A DNA stretch of 64,000 bases from Escarpia spicata (taxonomy: Eukaryota; Annelida; Polychaeta; Sabellida; Siboglinidae). Within the stretch, counting starts at the first letter, position 1; each line of letters opens with the position of its first letter. Positions 1-11,287 of the stretch are shown one piece after another. The translations under genes and the position numbers were made by a program. The stretch covers positions 42,284,074 through 42,348,073 of the forward strand of contig OZ023205.1 in the NCBI GenBank assembly GCA_963995525.1, written 5' to 3'. The notes beneath the pieces are model-generated. The model made no database searches and had not been told where the DNA came from. It saw only the letters and a list, made by a program, of their open reading frames with translations.

Positions 1-132
1 CTACAGTCAGCAGTGTTGGTTCGTCTGTACGTGATGGCCTGTGTTGGTGTTGTAGGAACTACCCGACAGTCAGCAGTGTTGGTTCGTCTGTACGTGATGG
101 ACTGTGTTGGTGTTGTAGGAACTACCCTACAG
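1..132. repeat. 63-bp tandem repeat spanning a NUFIP1 splice acceptor
   Basis: Two full 63-bp copies (1-63, 64-126) plus the start of a third. The unit contains the T-rich tract, the TGTTGTAG acceptor and the first codons of the exon at 119. It may continue left of the window. The unit is a multiple of three and is open in the NUFIP1 frame. Confidence 0.85.
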
Positions 133-211
133 TCAGCAATGTGGCGAAGAAACAGGCTGACCAGCAGGCTCGACAGGAGAGGGGAGAGGTGCTGTACACC
201 AAACAGTTCGG
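119..211 (+). CDS. NUFIP1: NUFIP1 exon, conserved domain
   Basis: The acceptor is TGTTGTAG ending at 118; the donor GTCTGT begins at 212. The exon encodes NYPTVSNVAKKQAD followed by a basic and acidic helix ending RGEVLYTKQFG, which is the core of the NUFIP1 conserved domain. The first base completes a split codon and the last two bases (GG) are completed by the next exon. The acceptor and first codons are duplicated 63 bp upstream (see repeat). Confidence 0.85.
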
Positions 212-3200
212 GTCTGTATCCTAACCCGTTACACCACATGTCACACCAAGTCTCCACGTTACTACTAACCCGTTACACCACATGTCACTCCAAGTCTCTA
301 CGTTACTACTATAACAAATTGTTTACACATATATGTTGTAAAGTTATTTTTCGGCCATTTTTCACTCTTCATCAGACTGACCGCAGTTAGGTAGTTCTGC
401 GCAAGCGAGCACTGTCACTTGTGTGTGCCTCGAGTCGGTGTCTGGATTGCTCTTTATGAGGTTGTGCTAGATATATTTACATCATACATCTTATGCGTCG
501 AAGCTGAACACATTTTTTGTGTTGTTATTATGATGAAACATCAATGGCTAATTTTAAACAATTTCTTATTGAAAATACACATTATTCAAGGCCCCATTGT
601 CATCATGCAAATTACATTTTGACCAAGTGCTCTATGCCCAAGTGAGCAGAGCGTGTGTGATCAGTTTAAGAAACTGTTCTGTCGGCATGTTACAAGGTAC
701 ACCTTGATCACTGAATGTCACTTTGAGTGCCACAAAGCCGCAGTACATTTTGGTGAACTTCATCTACACAGCTTCCGGCACGAGATCTGTAAAGCGCTCT
801 GCAGACTCCCCTCTCAGCAGCTCACCGAATGCTTCGTATGTGTCCTGCCTTTCTGGTCCATTTTCAGGAGTGTTGCGAAATGCAATAGTTGTGTCTTTCA
901 CAATCATAACTTGATCTAGAAAGTGGAAACGAACTGGAAAAAACGAATTGGAAGTGTTCTTTGGTTAGGTGTTCTCTTCCCTTAAGTTGAAAATTCAGCA
1001 GATTGAGATCTGCTACGATGTCGACAAGAAATGTAAACTCGCTGATCCACCTAGGGTTCAGCGGTGTCCGGCAGAGCACTTCGCAGTAATATGGGAGATG
1101 TTGATTTGTACTCAATCTCCAGAAGGCGCTTGAACTGCTGGAGGTTTAGGCCACAAGCACGAACGTACATGACAATGCTCAGTACCTTTTGCATTTATGA
1201 TTTGCTACACCGGCTTTTTGTGAGATAGATGATGCAGTAGGCCTGAAGAGATTTGCAGCGGCACCTGCATCTTGTCATTTTTTCCAATCAGCTAAACAAC
1301 TCCTTTTGTACTTTCTCCCATGGAAGGTGCACCATGCAAACTTATTCTCATCCCGCGGGCCACATTGTGTGCAATATCGCGTTTAGTCCATGGACCGCAT
1401 GAAATAGCTTTGAGGGCCACAGGTTGTCAACCCCTGATTTACATCTACCAATTATGTTTGTGTAAAATGATACAGAACGGTTAAAACAAGTTATTAATAA
1501 AAATGAAGTGATGCGTACAATACATGAACGTAATTGTAATGTATGTAAAGTGATAATAAAAATTAAAATGTTGTTTGTAAAGCAGTAAGTATGAAGTTGA
1601 AACCTTATAAATATCTATCCCCAAATCTTAAAAAAATGTGGATACAGTATGTGGCCATATTTAATTAAATACCACTTAGTTCATGTCATGATAGTATGCA
1701 TATAACATGTAAAAATTTTCATAAACTTGAGAAACACTATCACATATAACTAAAAATAGTCAACAATGGAATCACACTCACAAATAACTCAAAACACAAA
1801 CACAACTGCTAAACATGAGATGTTCAAAAGTGTCTTAACTGTCATTTGATGCATGTAAACAGCTCTAACTCGAAACCTTCAACACACCACTTAGCAAACA
1901 AATACGCACAGTGTATAGCAAATGGACTATTCATTCAACTGATACGGGTGACCCGCTACAGCGAAGCAAAAAATCTTCGCCGTGTTCTGTCTTTGTCATG
2001 TTCCATAAATTTTTTGTTGTTGCCAGAAATGCATAACGTAAGTAATCCGTATCTAATCACATACATCCATTTTGTTGCCTGACCTCGTTTCTCAAAACAT
2101 CACTTGTTTAAAGTTTGCTTCAACTTTAGCAAAAATTCAAAGCAATAATTCAACAAACTACTGAAGATATTTCAACAAATGAGGTGTCATTATAAAGCAC
2201 ATCATCTGTGGAATCCAAATAGGTACAAAACTCCATTCAACAATTTGGCGACTTAATGCCCATGTCGCTGTGGCAGGTCACATATAGTACATTTTCTAGT
2301 AGATGATGCCACATCTATGGCCAACTTTGTCCTAATGAAGATATCTGAATTGGAATGAGGTGTTGCACACTAAATATTATGTTTGAGACAATCGCTACAT
2401 TCACAGTGACGTTTTGTATTCTGTGTTGTTGAGTGTTGTCTAGATGGTTGGGCGTGTTGTGTTGACAACATGGTCTGAGTGTATGTTATTGAGTGTTGTC
2501 TAGATGGTTGGGTGTGTTGACAACACGGTCCGCGTGTATGTTGTTGAGTGTTGTCTAGATGGTTGGGTGTGTTGTGTTGACAACACGGTCCGAGTGTATG
2601 TTGTTGAGTGTTGTTTAGATGGTTGGGTGTGTTGTGTTGACATCACAGTCCACATGTATGATGTTGAGTGATGTCTAGATGGTTGGGTGTGTTGTGATGA
2701 CAACATGGTCCGAGTGTATGTTATTGAGTGTTGTCTAGATGCTTAGGTATGTTGTGTTGACAACACGGTCCGAGTGTATGTTGTTGAGTGTTGTCAAGAC
2801 GTTGGGTGTGTTGTGTTGACAACATGGTATGAGTGTATGTTGTTGAGTGTTGTCTAGATGGTTGGGTGTGTTGTGTTGACAACATGGTCCGAGTGTATGT
2901 TATTGAGTGTTGTCTAGATGGTTGGGTGTGTTGTGTCGACAACACGGTCCACGTGTATGTTGTTGAGTGTTGTCTAGATGGTTGGGTGTGTTGTGTTGAC
3001 AACATGGTCCGAGTGTGTGTTGTTGAGTGTTGTCTAGATGTTTTGGTGTGTTGTGTCGACAACACAGTCCAAGTGTATGTATTGAATTGACTAGATGTCT
3101 CAAGTATGGTATGTAGTGTGGGTGTATTGACTATTGAAGCTGACGTTGAGAACTTACCCCTGTGTTTGTGTTTCAGGAAGATGCAGGGTGGGAGGGGGCG

Positions 3201-6200
3201 GGGGAGAGGGCGTGGCAGGGGGTGGCAAAGAAACACAGGTGGGAGACAACACAGTCAGGATGGAGGGAGCAGTCAGACAGAGGTCACAAAACACTTCACA
3301 GAGCAGGTTGGTACAGAGGGAAAAACTGGAGAAGCTTTGTTTCTATGGTAGAGCATTTATGACATGCCCCATCCTAAAATACCCCCTTTTGAAAGGTACA
3401 GGTGGGGGGGGGTAGACAAGTGTCAACAATACCTTTCCGTGGGGTTACATGGGGTAAGGTAGAAGAAGTTTCCTTAATACCTTTCTGTGGAGTTACTTTG
3501 GGTAGGGTAGGAGAAGTTTCTACCATACCTTTTCGTGGGGTTACATGTAGAAGAAGTGTCTATAATACCTTAGAGCAAAATTATGTATTTATTTGCATAG
3601 TTTAAATATATGATACAAGAATCATGCTGTGTGAATAATTGTTAGGTTTTGTGTATCAACTGAAAATACGTTTACTGTATCAGGGCTCAAAATGTTTGCA
3701 TATCTGGTTATCCAGGGCAAATGAGTTAACCATCGGACAATTGCACCTTTTCCTACTGCCATTTGCAGAATGGAAAATAAAAAATTATGAATATGTCTAA
3801 TTTGTTGTCCATTGATTGCAGACAAGTGGGATTTGATTGTTACTTTCTATGGGACAAGTGCATTACTGTACGGAGAAGTTAATTAATTTTTTATTCTAAT
3901 TGTCCATTGGACAAGTAGATAATTGAACAAATTTCGAGCCCTGAGTACAATAAAGGTTGCAATTCAAGGGTTCATTTGTATCTGTCTTACTACAACTGGA
4001 GTACCGGGCTATGTTTATTTCAGCCTTCCGTGGAACCAAACACTGAACACTCGGAATCCCATCTACGTCATGGTGATGAGAAAGGTAAGAACAAACACTG
4101 ACCGACTGAATCCCTTGCATGCCACAGTATAACATTTACAGCATGTACAGTTCACCAATGCTGCTGCACGCGAAATACTGCATCATTAGCATCTCACATC
4201 TCGCATCAAAGATGGCAATTGCGTGTGTTTAAGCGTAGCCACTACCCGAAAACGGCCATAGGCCATATCTCTGTTAATACTGAACGTATCTTACCAAAAT
4301 TTGGAGTACTGATTAGGTAAATGAATAGTATTTGATATGTGGAATATGGGCTCATTTGCTTGTGTATTACCATGGCAATGAACGTTTCTAGTGTGATAGA
4401 GGGGCATGCATCCTTGAAAATTATTCTGAGCTAACAACTGTACGTGTGATCATGTAGTTGTCAAGAATGATTAGCTAGAATACTCCTTTGTGCAATAAGG
4501 TGGTTTTGGGCAAGGAAATCTGACTGCAATGACTTGTGAGATGGGACTAGGTTTGAGCATTTTTTAAAGCATCATGAAAAATACTAATACCTGAACAACA
4601 GTCAGTGAAGTCAGATTTCCTTGCCCAAAACCACCTTATTGCACAAAGGAGTATTCTGGCTGATGATCCTTGACAACGGCATGATCACACGTAGAGTTGT
4701 TAGCTCAGAATAATTTTCAAGTATGTCAAAATCAGTCTCACTGGAAACATTCATTGCCATCATAATACACAAGCAAATGAGCCCATATTTCAAACATCAT
4801 ATACTATTCATTTATGTAATTAGTACACAAAATTTGTTTACGATATATTCAGTATTAATAGAGATATAGCATATTGATTATATGGCCGTTTTCGGGTAGT
4901 GGCTACCCTTAAATAGTACATACGCATGATAATGTTAGCAGAAGCAGAATAGAGAGCATTAAAATACATAAAAAACGCACACTTATCAAATATTATGGTC
5001 TTGCCTTATGTCATGGAGTTAATGACGCAGGCGTGTTTTCGGGGAATCGAGTCTACCAGGTAGTCGGTTTAAAAGTGAAAGTACTCAATTCAAGACGGCT
5101 TTTCTAACCATTTGCACAAATTTTATTAAATATGTGTTGGAGATTTATAATATGGATTTGCTATTGAAAGGTTCCTCCAGTTTTTTTATAAGAACGAGAT
5201 TTGAATTTGTATATTGCAGAACTGACTCGTACCAGTATGTTTTTACTTAGGAGACTAAAATATGGCATGTCCATTCTTTAAAAGAAAGTACTGTAACTGG
5301 CAATAACTTGTTGCAGTTTCTACACCAGTGGAGCCATCTTGGAATGCGCTTGGATCGATTGTCGCTTCCTATGGCAGTGAGAACGATGACAACGTCACAT
5401 CTACAGGTACAGTAATAGTCTCATGTAAAATAAATTCCTACCCGAAAATGATTTGCCATTATATACAGGGATTGTGAGAGTGGAGAATGAAAGCGAAAGA
5501 TAGAGGGGAGTGGAGACAGTTGGTGGAGACATCAGTGAAAGATAGAGGAGAGTGGAGACAATTGGTGGAGACAGCAGTGCAAGATAGAGGGGAGTGGAGA
5601 CAGTTGGTGGAGACATCAGTGAAAGATAGAGGGGAGTGGAGACAGTTGGTGGAGACAGCAGTGCAAGATAGAGGAGTGGAGACAGTTGGTGGAGACAGCA
5701 GTGAAAGATAGAGGGGAGTGGAGACAGTTGGTGGAGACAGAAGTGAAAGATAGGGGGGAGTGGAGACAATTGGTGGAGACAGCAGTGCAAGATAGAGAGA
5801 TAGAGGGGAGTGGAGACAGTTGGTGGAGACAGCAGTGAAAGATAGAGGGGAGTGGAGACTGTTGGTGGAGACAGCAGTGAAAGATAGAGGAGAGTGGAGA
5901 CAGTTGGTGGAGACAGCAGTGCAAGATAGAGGGGAGTGGAGACAGTTGGTGGAGACAGCAGTGAAAGATAGAGGGGAGTGGAGACAGTTGATGGAGACAG
6001 CAGTGCAAGATAGAGAGATAGAGGGGAGTGGAGACAGTTGGTGGAGACAGCAGTGAAAGATAGAGGGGAGTGGAGACTGTTGGTGGAGACAGCAGTGAAA
6101 GATAGAGGGGAGTGGAGACAGTTGGTGGAGACAGCAGTGAAAGATAGAGGAGAGTGGAGACAGTTGGTGGAGACAGCAGTGCAAGATAGAGGGGAGTGGA

Positions 6201-8390
6201 GACAGTTGGTGGAGACAGCAGTGAAAGATAGAGGGGAGTGGAGACAGTTGGTGGAGACAGCAGTGAAAGATAGAGGAGAGTGGAGACAGTTGGTGGAGAC
6301 AGAAGTGAAAGATAGAGGGGAGTGGAGACAGTTGGTGGAGACATCAGTGAAAGATAGAGGGGAGTGGACACAGTTGGTGGAGACATCAGTGAAAGATAGA
6401 GGGGAGTGGAGACAGTTGGTGGAGACATCAGTGAAAGATAGAGGGGAGTGGAGACAGTTGGTGGAGACAGCAGTGAAAGATAGAGGGGAGTGGAGACGGT
6501 TGGTGGAGACAGAAGTGAAAGATAGAGGGGAGTGGAGACGGTTGGTGGAGACAACAGTGAAAGATAGAGGGGAGTGGAGACAGTTGGTGGAGACAGCAGT
6601 GCAAGATAGAGGGGAGTGGAGACAGTTGGTGGAGACAGCAGTGAAAGATAGAGGGGAGTGGAGACGGTTGGTGGAGAGAGAAGTGAAAGATAGAGGAGAG
6701 TGGAGACGGTTGGTGGAGACAGCAGTGAAAGATAGAGGGGAGTGGAGACGGTTGGTGGAGACAGCAGTGCAAGAACAGTGAGGGTGAAAAAAAGAAAGAA
6801 ATCGAGGACCAGTACCAAGGCCATCCACTCTTTCAGGGAGCAGAATAGAACAACTAGACGTACTACATGCAAACCGAATAAGCGTACACTCCTATTTTTC
6901 AATTAACAATCTAGACTACAGGATCAGTATTGTAATTTCTTCTCCATCGATGTCAAGGCATAGAGATAACAGCAAATCGAAAGTTCCACCCATATCAGCA
7001 GACTTTGATGCTATAACATCCTTTTGGCAACACATGAATGTATAAATGGCTGGTAGCTTCAACCTAGTCCCTTCGTTAAACCACTTCCCTGTTACTTCTG
7101 GGATGTCAAGATGTTTTCTGAATTGACATGAACATAACTGGCTATATATCTGTCTTAGAGAATGGGTGTTGCCGATTTGTGTACTACTGACCTTTCACCC
7201 ATAATCAGTGTTTCACTCGTAACAAGTTAGCACATGGCAACCATAAATTGTTGACAAAAACATGTTTTTAACTGAGAATGACACTCAACAGATGCTATTA
7301 TGGTTTATGATGTGCTAGTGCCATCTGGTGTTGGAGAGTTGAAACAAAAATTCAAAAACATCAGATGGCATCATTTTCCACATGTGAGAAATCCATTGGT
7401 GTACAATTATGAGTTGGTTATATTCTGTGTGCTTACTGTGTTGAATACACTACATTTGTAATTTCAGTGTATATTAAACGTTAAACAAATGTGTAGACAT
7501 ATTAACAAATCAAGGACTCAACAAGTTTAATTTGGGACCTTGCTCAAATGGACACGTACTACTGAGAGATACCCTGTTTCTGATGTAAACTAAAATACAT
7601 TGCATAATGATATAATTTGTTCCAGAGCCACATGATATAATTTGTTACAGAGAACAGCAAAAACACGTGTGGCATTCCTACCGAGAAGACATCTACAAAG
7701 TCTAGGAAACGCAAGCGAGGCCCTAAACAACAGCAACAGAAACAACATATAAAGACACAGACTTTACTAGAAAAGGTGAGTGGAATTACCTTAAAAAGAA
7801 AATTGCATTTTCTGAAACATAGTGAATTTTAATTCATATCGTTTGCTCTTCCTGTGTATGTTGGCAAAGTACTCAAATAATAAATTCTCCCATCTTGTCC
7901 TGGAAATGTGCTTCCCTCCATTGGCTCCATTAAAATATGGACTTAGACCCGTCTGACTGTCGTTCAAAACTAATAAAATATGCTTAATCAGTTTGTGCTT
8001 CATTTGCTGGACATTATTTATGTGAACCTGATACAATGACCAAGATCATACACCCGGAGTAAATAGTATTAACAAAATAATGGCAATGTGGTGACATGTT
8101 AGTTATGACAATTTTACATGGCTGAAGTAGCTTATGTCCTTTGCCATCGTCAAGTACCATGTCATCAATTTGCTTGGAAGTTTAAGCCCTCTTCTTTCAC
8201 AAATGTTGTAACATGTTTTATCATTCGTCCATTAATGCTGTGACTTTGTTGACAGTTGCTGGCTGGTGATATCCGACACGAACGCAACGTCATTCTACAG
8301 TGCGTCCGGTACATCGTAAAACACAACTTCTTCAATGAGAAACCTGGAAACACGTCTGAAGAACACACATTACATGAACAGACTGTGTAG
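119..8390 (+). CDS. NUFIP1: NUFIP1 orthologue, 3' six coding exons (5' end outside window)
   Basis: Joining 119-211, 3177-3306, 4024-4084, 5317-5406, 7651-7775 and 8256-8390 gives one open frame of 210 residues plus stop, with consistent intron phases and GT-AG borders throughout. It starts in the NUFIP1 conserved domain (NYPTVSNVAKKQAD, then RGEVLYTKQFG), passes an Arg-Gly-rich stretch, a SYGSENDD acidic motif and a basic KSRKRKRGPKQQQ stretch (possible nuclear localisation signal), and ends in the hallmark C-terminal block DIRHERNVILQCVRYI. In known animals NUFIP1 is an RNA-binding, FMRP-interacting protein that acts as a platform in box C/D snoRNP assembly (with SNU13 and the R2TP complex) and has been reported as a ribosome-autophagy receptor. 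The zinc-finger N-terminal exons must lie upstream of base 1. Assignment rests on recalled family motifs; intron positions are read from the sequence. Confidence 0.9.
212..2420 (+). other. NUFIP1 intron, no recognisable feature
   Basis: AT-rich intronic sequence between the first visible exon and the 60-bp minisatellite. Only short shadow ORFs occur, and I see no exon or transposon signature. Confidence 0.5.
2421..3085. repeat. 60-bp minisatellite in NUFIP1 intron
   Basis: About eleven imperfect copies of a 60-bp unit with the core GTTGAGTGTTGTCTAGATGG and a GTGTTGACAACA palindrome. The GT-rich strand reads with the gene. The array ends about 90 bp before the acceptor of the Arg-Gly exon. 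Confidence 0.9.
3177..3306 (+). CDS. NUFIP1: NUFIP1 exon, Arg-Gly-rich segment
   Basis: The acceptor TGTGTTTCAG ends at 3176 and the donor GTTGGT starts at 3307. The exon continues the previous one as GKM then QGGRGRGRGRGRGW, an RGG/RG-type tract of the sort that binds RNA, followed by a polar Gln/Ser/Thr-rich segment ending FTEQ. It ends in phase 0. Confidence 0.8.
4024..4084 (+). CDS. NUFIP1: NUFIP1 exon, short acidic linker
   Basis: A 61-bp exon (PSVEPNTEHSESHLRHGDEK plus one base) between TTTATTTCAG and GTAAGA. It starts in phase 0 as required by the exon before and leaves one base for the next. The composition is acidic and Ser-rich, consistent with the disordered middle of NUFIP1. Confidence 0.75.
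4233..4908. mobile_element. Palindromic foldback MITE with TTAA flanks
   Basis: Two arms of about 295 bp (4233-4525 and 4612-4908) are imperfect reverse complements separated by about 85 bp. The termini read GTAGCCACTACCCGAAAACG inward, and TTAA occurs immediately outside both ends (4229-4232, 4909-4912). A TTAA target duplication is typical of piggyBac-type transposition. There is no coding capacity. It lies in the NUFIP1 intron between the exons at 4024 and 5317. Confidence 0.75.
5317..5406 (+). CDS. NUFIP1: NUFIP1 exon with SYGS acidic motif
   Basis: Between TTGTTGCAG and GTACAG. It encodes WNALGSIVASYGSENDD, equivalent in position to the Leu/Ser-Tyr-Gly-Ser plus acidic motif found in vertebrate NUFIP1 before its basic stretch. 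Phases fit both neighbours. Confidence 0.8.
5488..6776. repeat. 42-bp minisatellite, about 30 copies
   Basis: Tandem 42-bp units (GATAGAGGGGAGTGGAGACA core) with scattered point variants and a duplicated GATAGA insert in at least two copies. Because 42 is a multiple of 3 and stops are rare, several frames stay open on both strands: 14-residue repeats VETAVKDRGEWRQL on plus, Ser/Pro/Leu-rich repeats on minus up to 475 residues. It lies inside a NUFIP1 intron, so these ORFs are most likely incidental. Confidence 0.9.
6777..7606 (+). other. NUFIP1 intron remainder
   Basis: AT-rich intron sequence after the 42-bp array. No exon, RNA gene or transposon end was recognised. Confidence 0.45.
7607..7656. 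repeat. 25-bp tandem duplication of a 3' splice site
   Basis: ATGATATAATTTGTT followed by CCAGAGCCAC (7607-7631) is repeated as ATGATATAATTTGTT followed by ACAGAGAAC (7632-7656). Both copies contain a usable AG acceptor. Confidence 0.85.
7651..7775 (+). CDS. NUFIP1: NUFIP1 exon, basic/Gln-rich stretch
   Basis: Acceptor TTGTTACAG ends at 7650; donor GTGAGT starts at 7776. It encodes KSRKRKRGPKQQQQ and ends QTLLEK, joining in phase 0 to the last exon. The acceptor region is a 25-bp tandem duplication: a second TTGTTCCAG ends at 7625, but its use would shift the frame and reach a stop, so the downstream site is chosen. Confidence 0.85.
8256..8390 (+). CDS. NUFIP1: NUFIP1 terminal coding exon
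   Basis: Acceptor GTTGACAG ends at 8255. It encodes LLAGDIRHERNVILQC, then VRYIVKHNFF and a 20-residue polar tail ending EQTV and a TAG. The IRHERNVILQC block is the most conserved part of NUFIP1 and corresponds to the region contacting the snoRNP assembly machinery. Family knowledge supports the function; the sequence match is direct. Confidence 0.92.
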   Translation: MLAGDIRHERNVILQCVRYIVKHNFFNEKPGNTSEEHTLHEQTV

Positions 8391-8456
8391 AATATGTACA
8401 GAGAGTGAAATCTCAAAGACCAGTGGTTCAGTTAAACCACAGTGATGTGTGTGATC

Positions 8457-8487
8457 AATAAAATTGTCTTTCCTAACCTGCAATAAA
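8457..8487 (+). terminator. Poly(A) signals of NUFIP1
   Basis: Two AATAAA hexamers at 8457-8462 and 8482-8487 lie 67 and 92 bases after the NUFIP1 stop codon, with a T-rich stretch between and after them. They probably define a short 3' UTR. Confidence 0.7.
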
Positions 8488-10049
8488 GTTGTGAAGAATT
8501 ATTAAGACGTCATGTTATTGTTCTTGAAACAACAGCCGAATCAGCTGGTTTAATTAAGTGATTTACATTGGTTACCTGAATGATTATTTTATGGGGCCCT
8601 GCCACTAAGGTGATATATTGCCATGCTGAATTTAGTTAACAAAGATATAAATTATACCAGTTTTTTAATGCATAGAGAATTCTTTCCAGCATTAAAAGAT
8701 CGACCAATAAATCTTCACCTTTGAAAGTAAAATAGAACGATTTTGATTTGGCAGACGATTTTTTTTCTTAAAAATTCACGTTTTATACAATTTCTGATGG
8801 TAAATATACTACTGCTATATAGATTAAAACATATAGTACAACATTGTTACCTTAAATGTACTTTTGAGAGATGCAAAATTATAGAATAGATTATTTTAAT
8901 TAAATACAAAACTGTATGAGTTAACCAATGAAAATCGTGTACGTACCCATTAACCGGCTGACCTAGGAACTAGGAATACATTCCATCAGAACCATAAAAA
9001 AATGGAAGTGTCAACTGCAAGCGGGATAGTTATTTACCATATGTCATGCTGCCTTTGTAATGTAATGCACATAAATAATTATGTAAAAACATTTGGTAGG
9101 CAAAGCTTGAAAGGTCACACACATGATTAGATGCATGCGGAAATGTTTGATTACAACTATAGTTGGACAGGTGAAAATATACTTAATATTGCATATCAAA
9201 ACGTTTTTGCAAATATAAAATACTGTTATAAAATTATTATTATATAAAATCTTACCATGTGTTACACATTTCGTAGTTTTGATAGTTTAAAAAAAATTAC
9301 TGCGACTGCTAGCATACATTTTAAGAAGATCTTCGGTCCAATATGCCAAAGGTGAACTAACTTAGTTGCACTATTAGCTCAGCCTTGGGATTAGGTAAGC
9401 TCACTACAAGGCTAATCGTGAGGCTAAGTTTGTCTGCATGCCAGAAGGTTTTTTGTCGTGGGTTTACTAAGCTCAGGATAAAGCCGTTTTGATTGTTATA
9501 CGTTGATGGGGATTCCCTGGGGTTCCCTGTTCATTTGGTAGGACCCACAGTGAGACCCACTTATTCCTCTTGTCTCGTGTAGATTGACTGTCTGGACTAC
9601 ACTGAACAATTGCACGGAAAGTGGACTTATCTGAGGGGAAGTCGCTTACGTTCACAGACTAAAAAAACACAATTACATATTGGATGGTCATGCATTGGTC
9701 ATTTACCATCTTTGCAAAATCAACCATTCCAGTGGCGCCACCCAATGAGTAGAACTAGTATTATTGTACATTGATGCTATTATGGGTTATGTCTTAAAGC
9801 AATTCTTTGTAGGCTAATATATATTTGAGATGTACCGTATCAAAACGTGATAATTTCCCATAATTACTTTCTCTGCTAGTGCTACTTGTGTATTGCATGT
9901 TTATGCATAATTTGGATGTTATTTGCCCCAAAAGCCGATAAATAATTGTATTTGGGCGAATCATTTTGAGCTTGCTGTCACATGGATGATTAAATATGCA
10001 GCCCGAGTAAATGAATATTCATGACGCACAATGACCGGAGAAAGACTGG
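8488..10049. other. Intergenic AT-rich DNA
   Basis: No coding exon, RNA gene or obvious element is visible. A short CAGTGGCGCCACCCAATGA-like segment near 9732-9750 recurs around 57512-57530, suggesting a dispersed repeat. Confidence 0.5.
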
Positions 10050-10057
10050 TGACGTCA
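10050..10057 (+). promoter_or_regulatory. CRE-like TGACGTCA site
   Basis: A perfect palindromic cAMP-response element lies 15 bp upstream of an ATG that opens a short splice-bounded exon. The arrangement resembles a TATA-less promoter. Only the motif is seen; use is inferred. Confidence 0.35.
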
Positions 10058-10071
10058 CACGTACAGTCAAC

Positions 10072-10086
10072 ATGTCAGATTTCAAG
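10072..10086 (+). CDS. Possible first coding exon (MSDFK)
   Basis: ATG TCA GAT TTC AAG is followed at once by a near-consensus donor GTAAGT. The ATG context is AACATG, with a CRE just upstream. I cannot follow the gene reliably: the best downstream candidate is the open segment ending at 11886. It could be a chance ATG next to a donor-like site. Confidence 0.3.
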
Positions 10087-10143
10087 GTAAGTTAATTGTT
10101 GCAATGGTTTTTAAATTAACAATTCGTAGACATAATGTATATT

Positions 10144-11107
10144 AGCCTCGACTATCCAGGCGCTGTGAGGTGGCAGCATTCGCCTGGCCTCTTACTAGGG
10201 CCTGGAATCCCTGGATTATTAAGCTTCAGCCAATGTTACCGGTAGGGGGCTTTAACACAGATTCGGGTAAAGACAATAATTGGCTCTCAGGCCAACTATG
10301 AAATAACAAATTAAATAAGGATACATTTTTATCAGATAATACTATACTATAACAACAATTCAACATTAAACTTATATTGAAACATGTCACACACAAAATA
10401 AACCGACATTAAACCTTTTTCGTAGTTTAGTGCCTTTTAATGACATGTATATTCACTAGGTGGCAGCTCTCGTAGCTGCATGTCGAAGATTCCGTATTTA
10501 CTTTCTTTGCTTATGTTCGCGCAGAAACAAAAGATTAAATATGAATGATCATGATATAAATACCAAACAAGGACAAAACTAAACAAAGTGCAATCGATGT
10601 GTCGCGCAAAGTACAGCCAAAACGTGCTGATCTTGGTGGCTAATTTGGTAGCGTGTCGAGCTGGTATTTTTTAGGGTCCTCGATTCGAATCCCACAGAGT
10701 ACTCGAAACTTTTGTTTGTGTTCATTTAGTTTATGAATAATTTTATTTGGTATAATACTATTTCGGGCACGATTTCGTAATTTAATTTCGTTATGGAAAA
10801 CATACATAATATATAAACATTCTGGGGGATAGACGTGCTAACTGGCAGTGAGCAGTCAAAACGCGATTCTGAGCCAGACTATCTTCCTGGTGAAGTTACG
10901 CAGCCAGGCGACAGTCGGTTAAGCGAGACTAATAATTATTAATGCACGGACAAATCCTGACAAATAACTTCATAAATTGATGACGCTTTAATTCATGAGT
11001 ACACCAGCGTTGCCATCTAGCGGATAACATTCAGAAGGGCCATTCAAAGCCAGACTATCGGTCTGGCGAAGTCACGCAGCCTGGCGAGAGTCGGTTAAGC
11101 GAGACTA
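10144..11107. mobile_element. Possible non-autonomous inverted-repeat element
   Basis: The left end TTAGCCTCGACTATCCAGGC and the reverse complement of the right end (TTAGTCTCGCTTAACC, then CGCCAGGC) are related. A second copy of the right end occurs internally at about 10864-10935. No ORF is present, and the boundaries and target duplication are uncertain. Confidence 0.35.
10624..10697 (+). repeat. tRNA-like segment, probable SINE head
   Basis: TGGCTAATTTGG resembles a tRNA A box and GATTCGAATCC a B box, about 45 bp apart. The anticodon stem does not pair, so this is more likely a decayed tRNA-derived SINE head than a functional tRNA. Confidence 0.35.
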
Positions 11108-11287
11108 AATGTATGTTGACGGCTACTTTTAACAATGCACGAAGCTTATGCATTATTTATTTATCCTTGTTCTAATGCCGGCCACTGGGTAACTGTTTGA
11201 TTAAATATAATTATAATATCCGATTCATCATTCCGACCCATCAATCCGACTGCTCGCGCGGGGGCGACGGCGACGGTGTACCGGTCT

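Noticed and set aside
2833..3236. Cys/Val-rich (plus) and Ser/Thr/Gln-rich (minus) ORFs
   Set aside because: Read-through of the 60-bp minisatellite; only 3177-3306 in this stretch is a real exon, in a different frame from the repeat ORFs.
5401..6902. ORFs of 475, 428 and 247 codons as protein-coding genes
   Set aside because: They lie wholly in a 42-bp minisatellite within a NUFIP1 intron; open frames follow from the repeat period and lack of stop codons in the unit.
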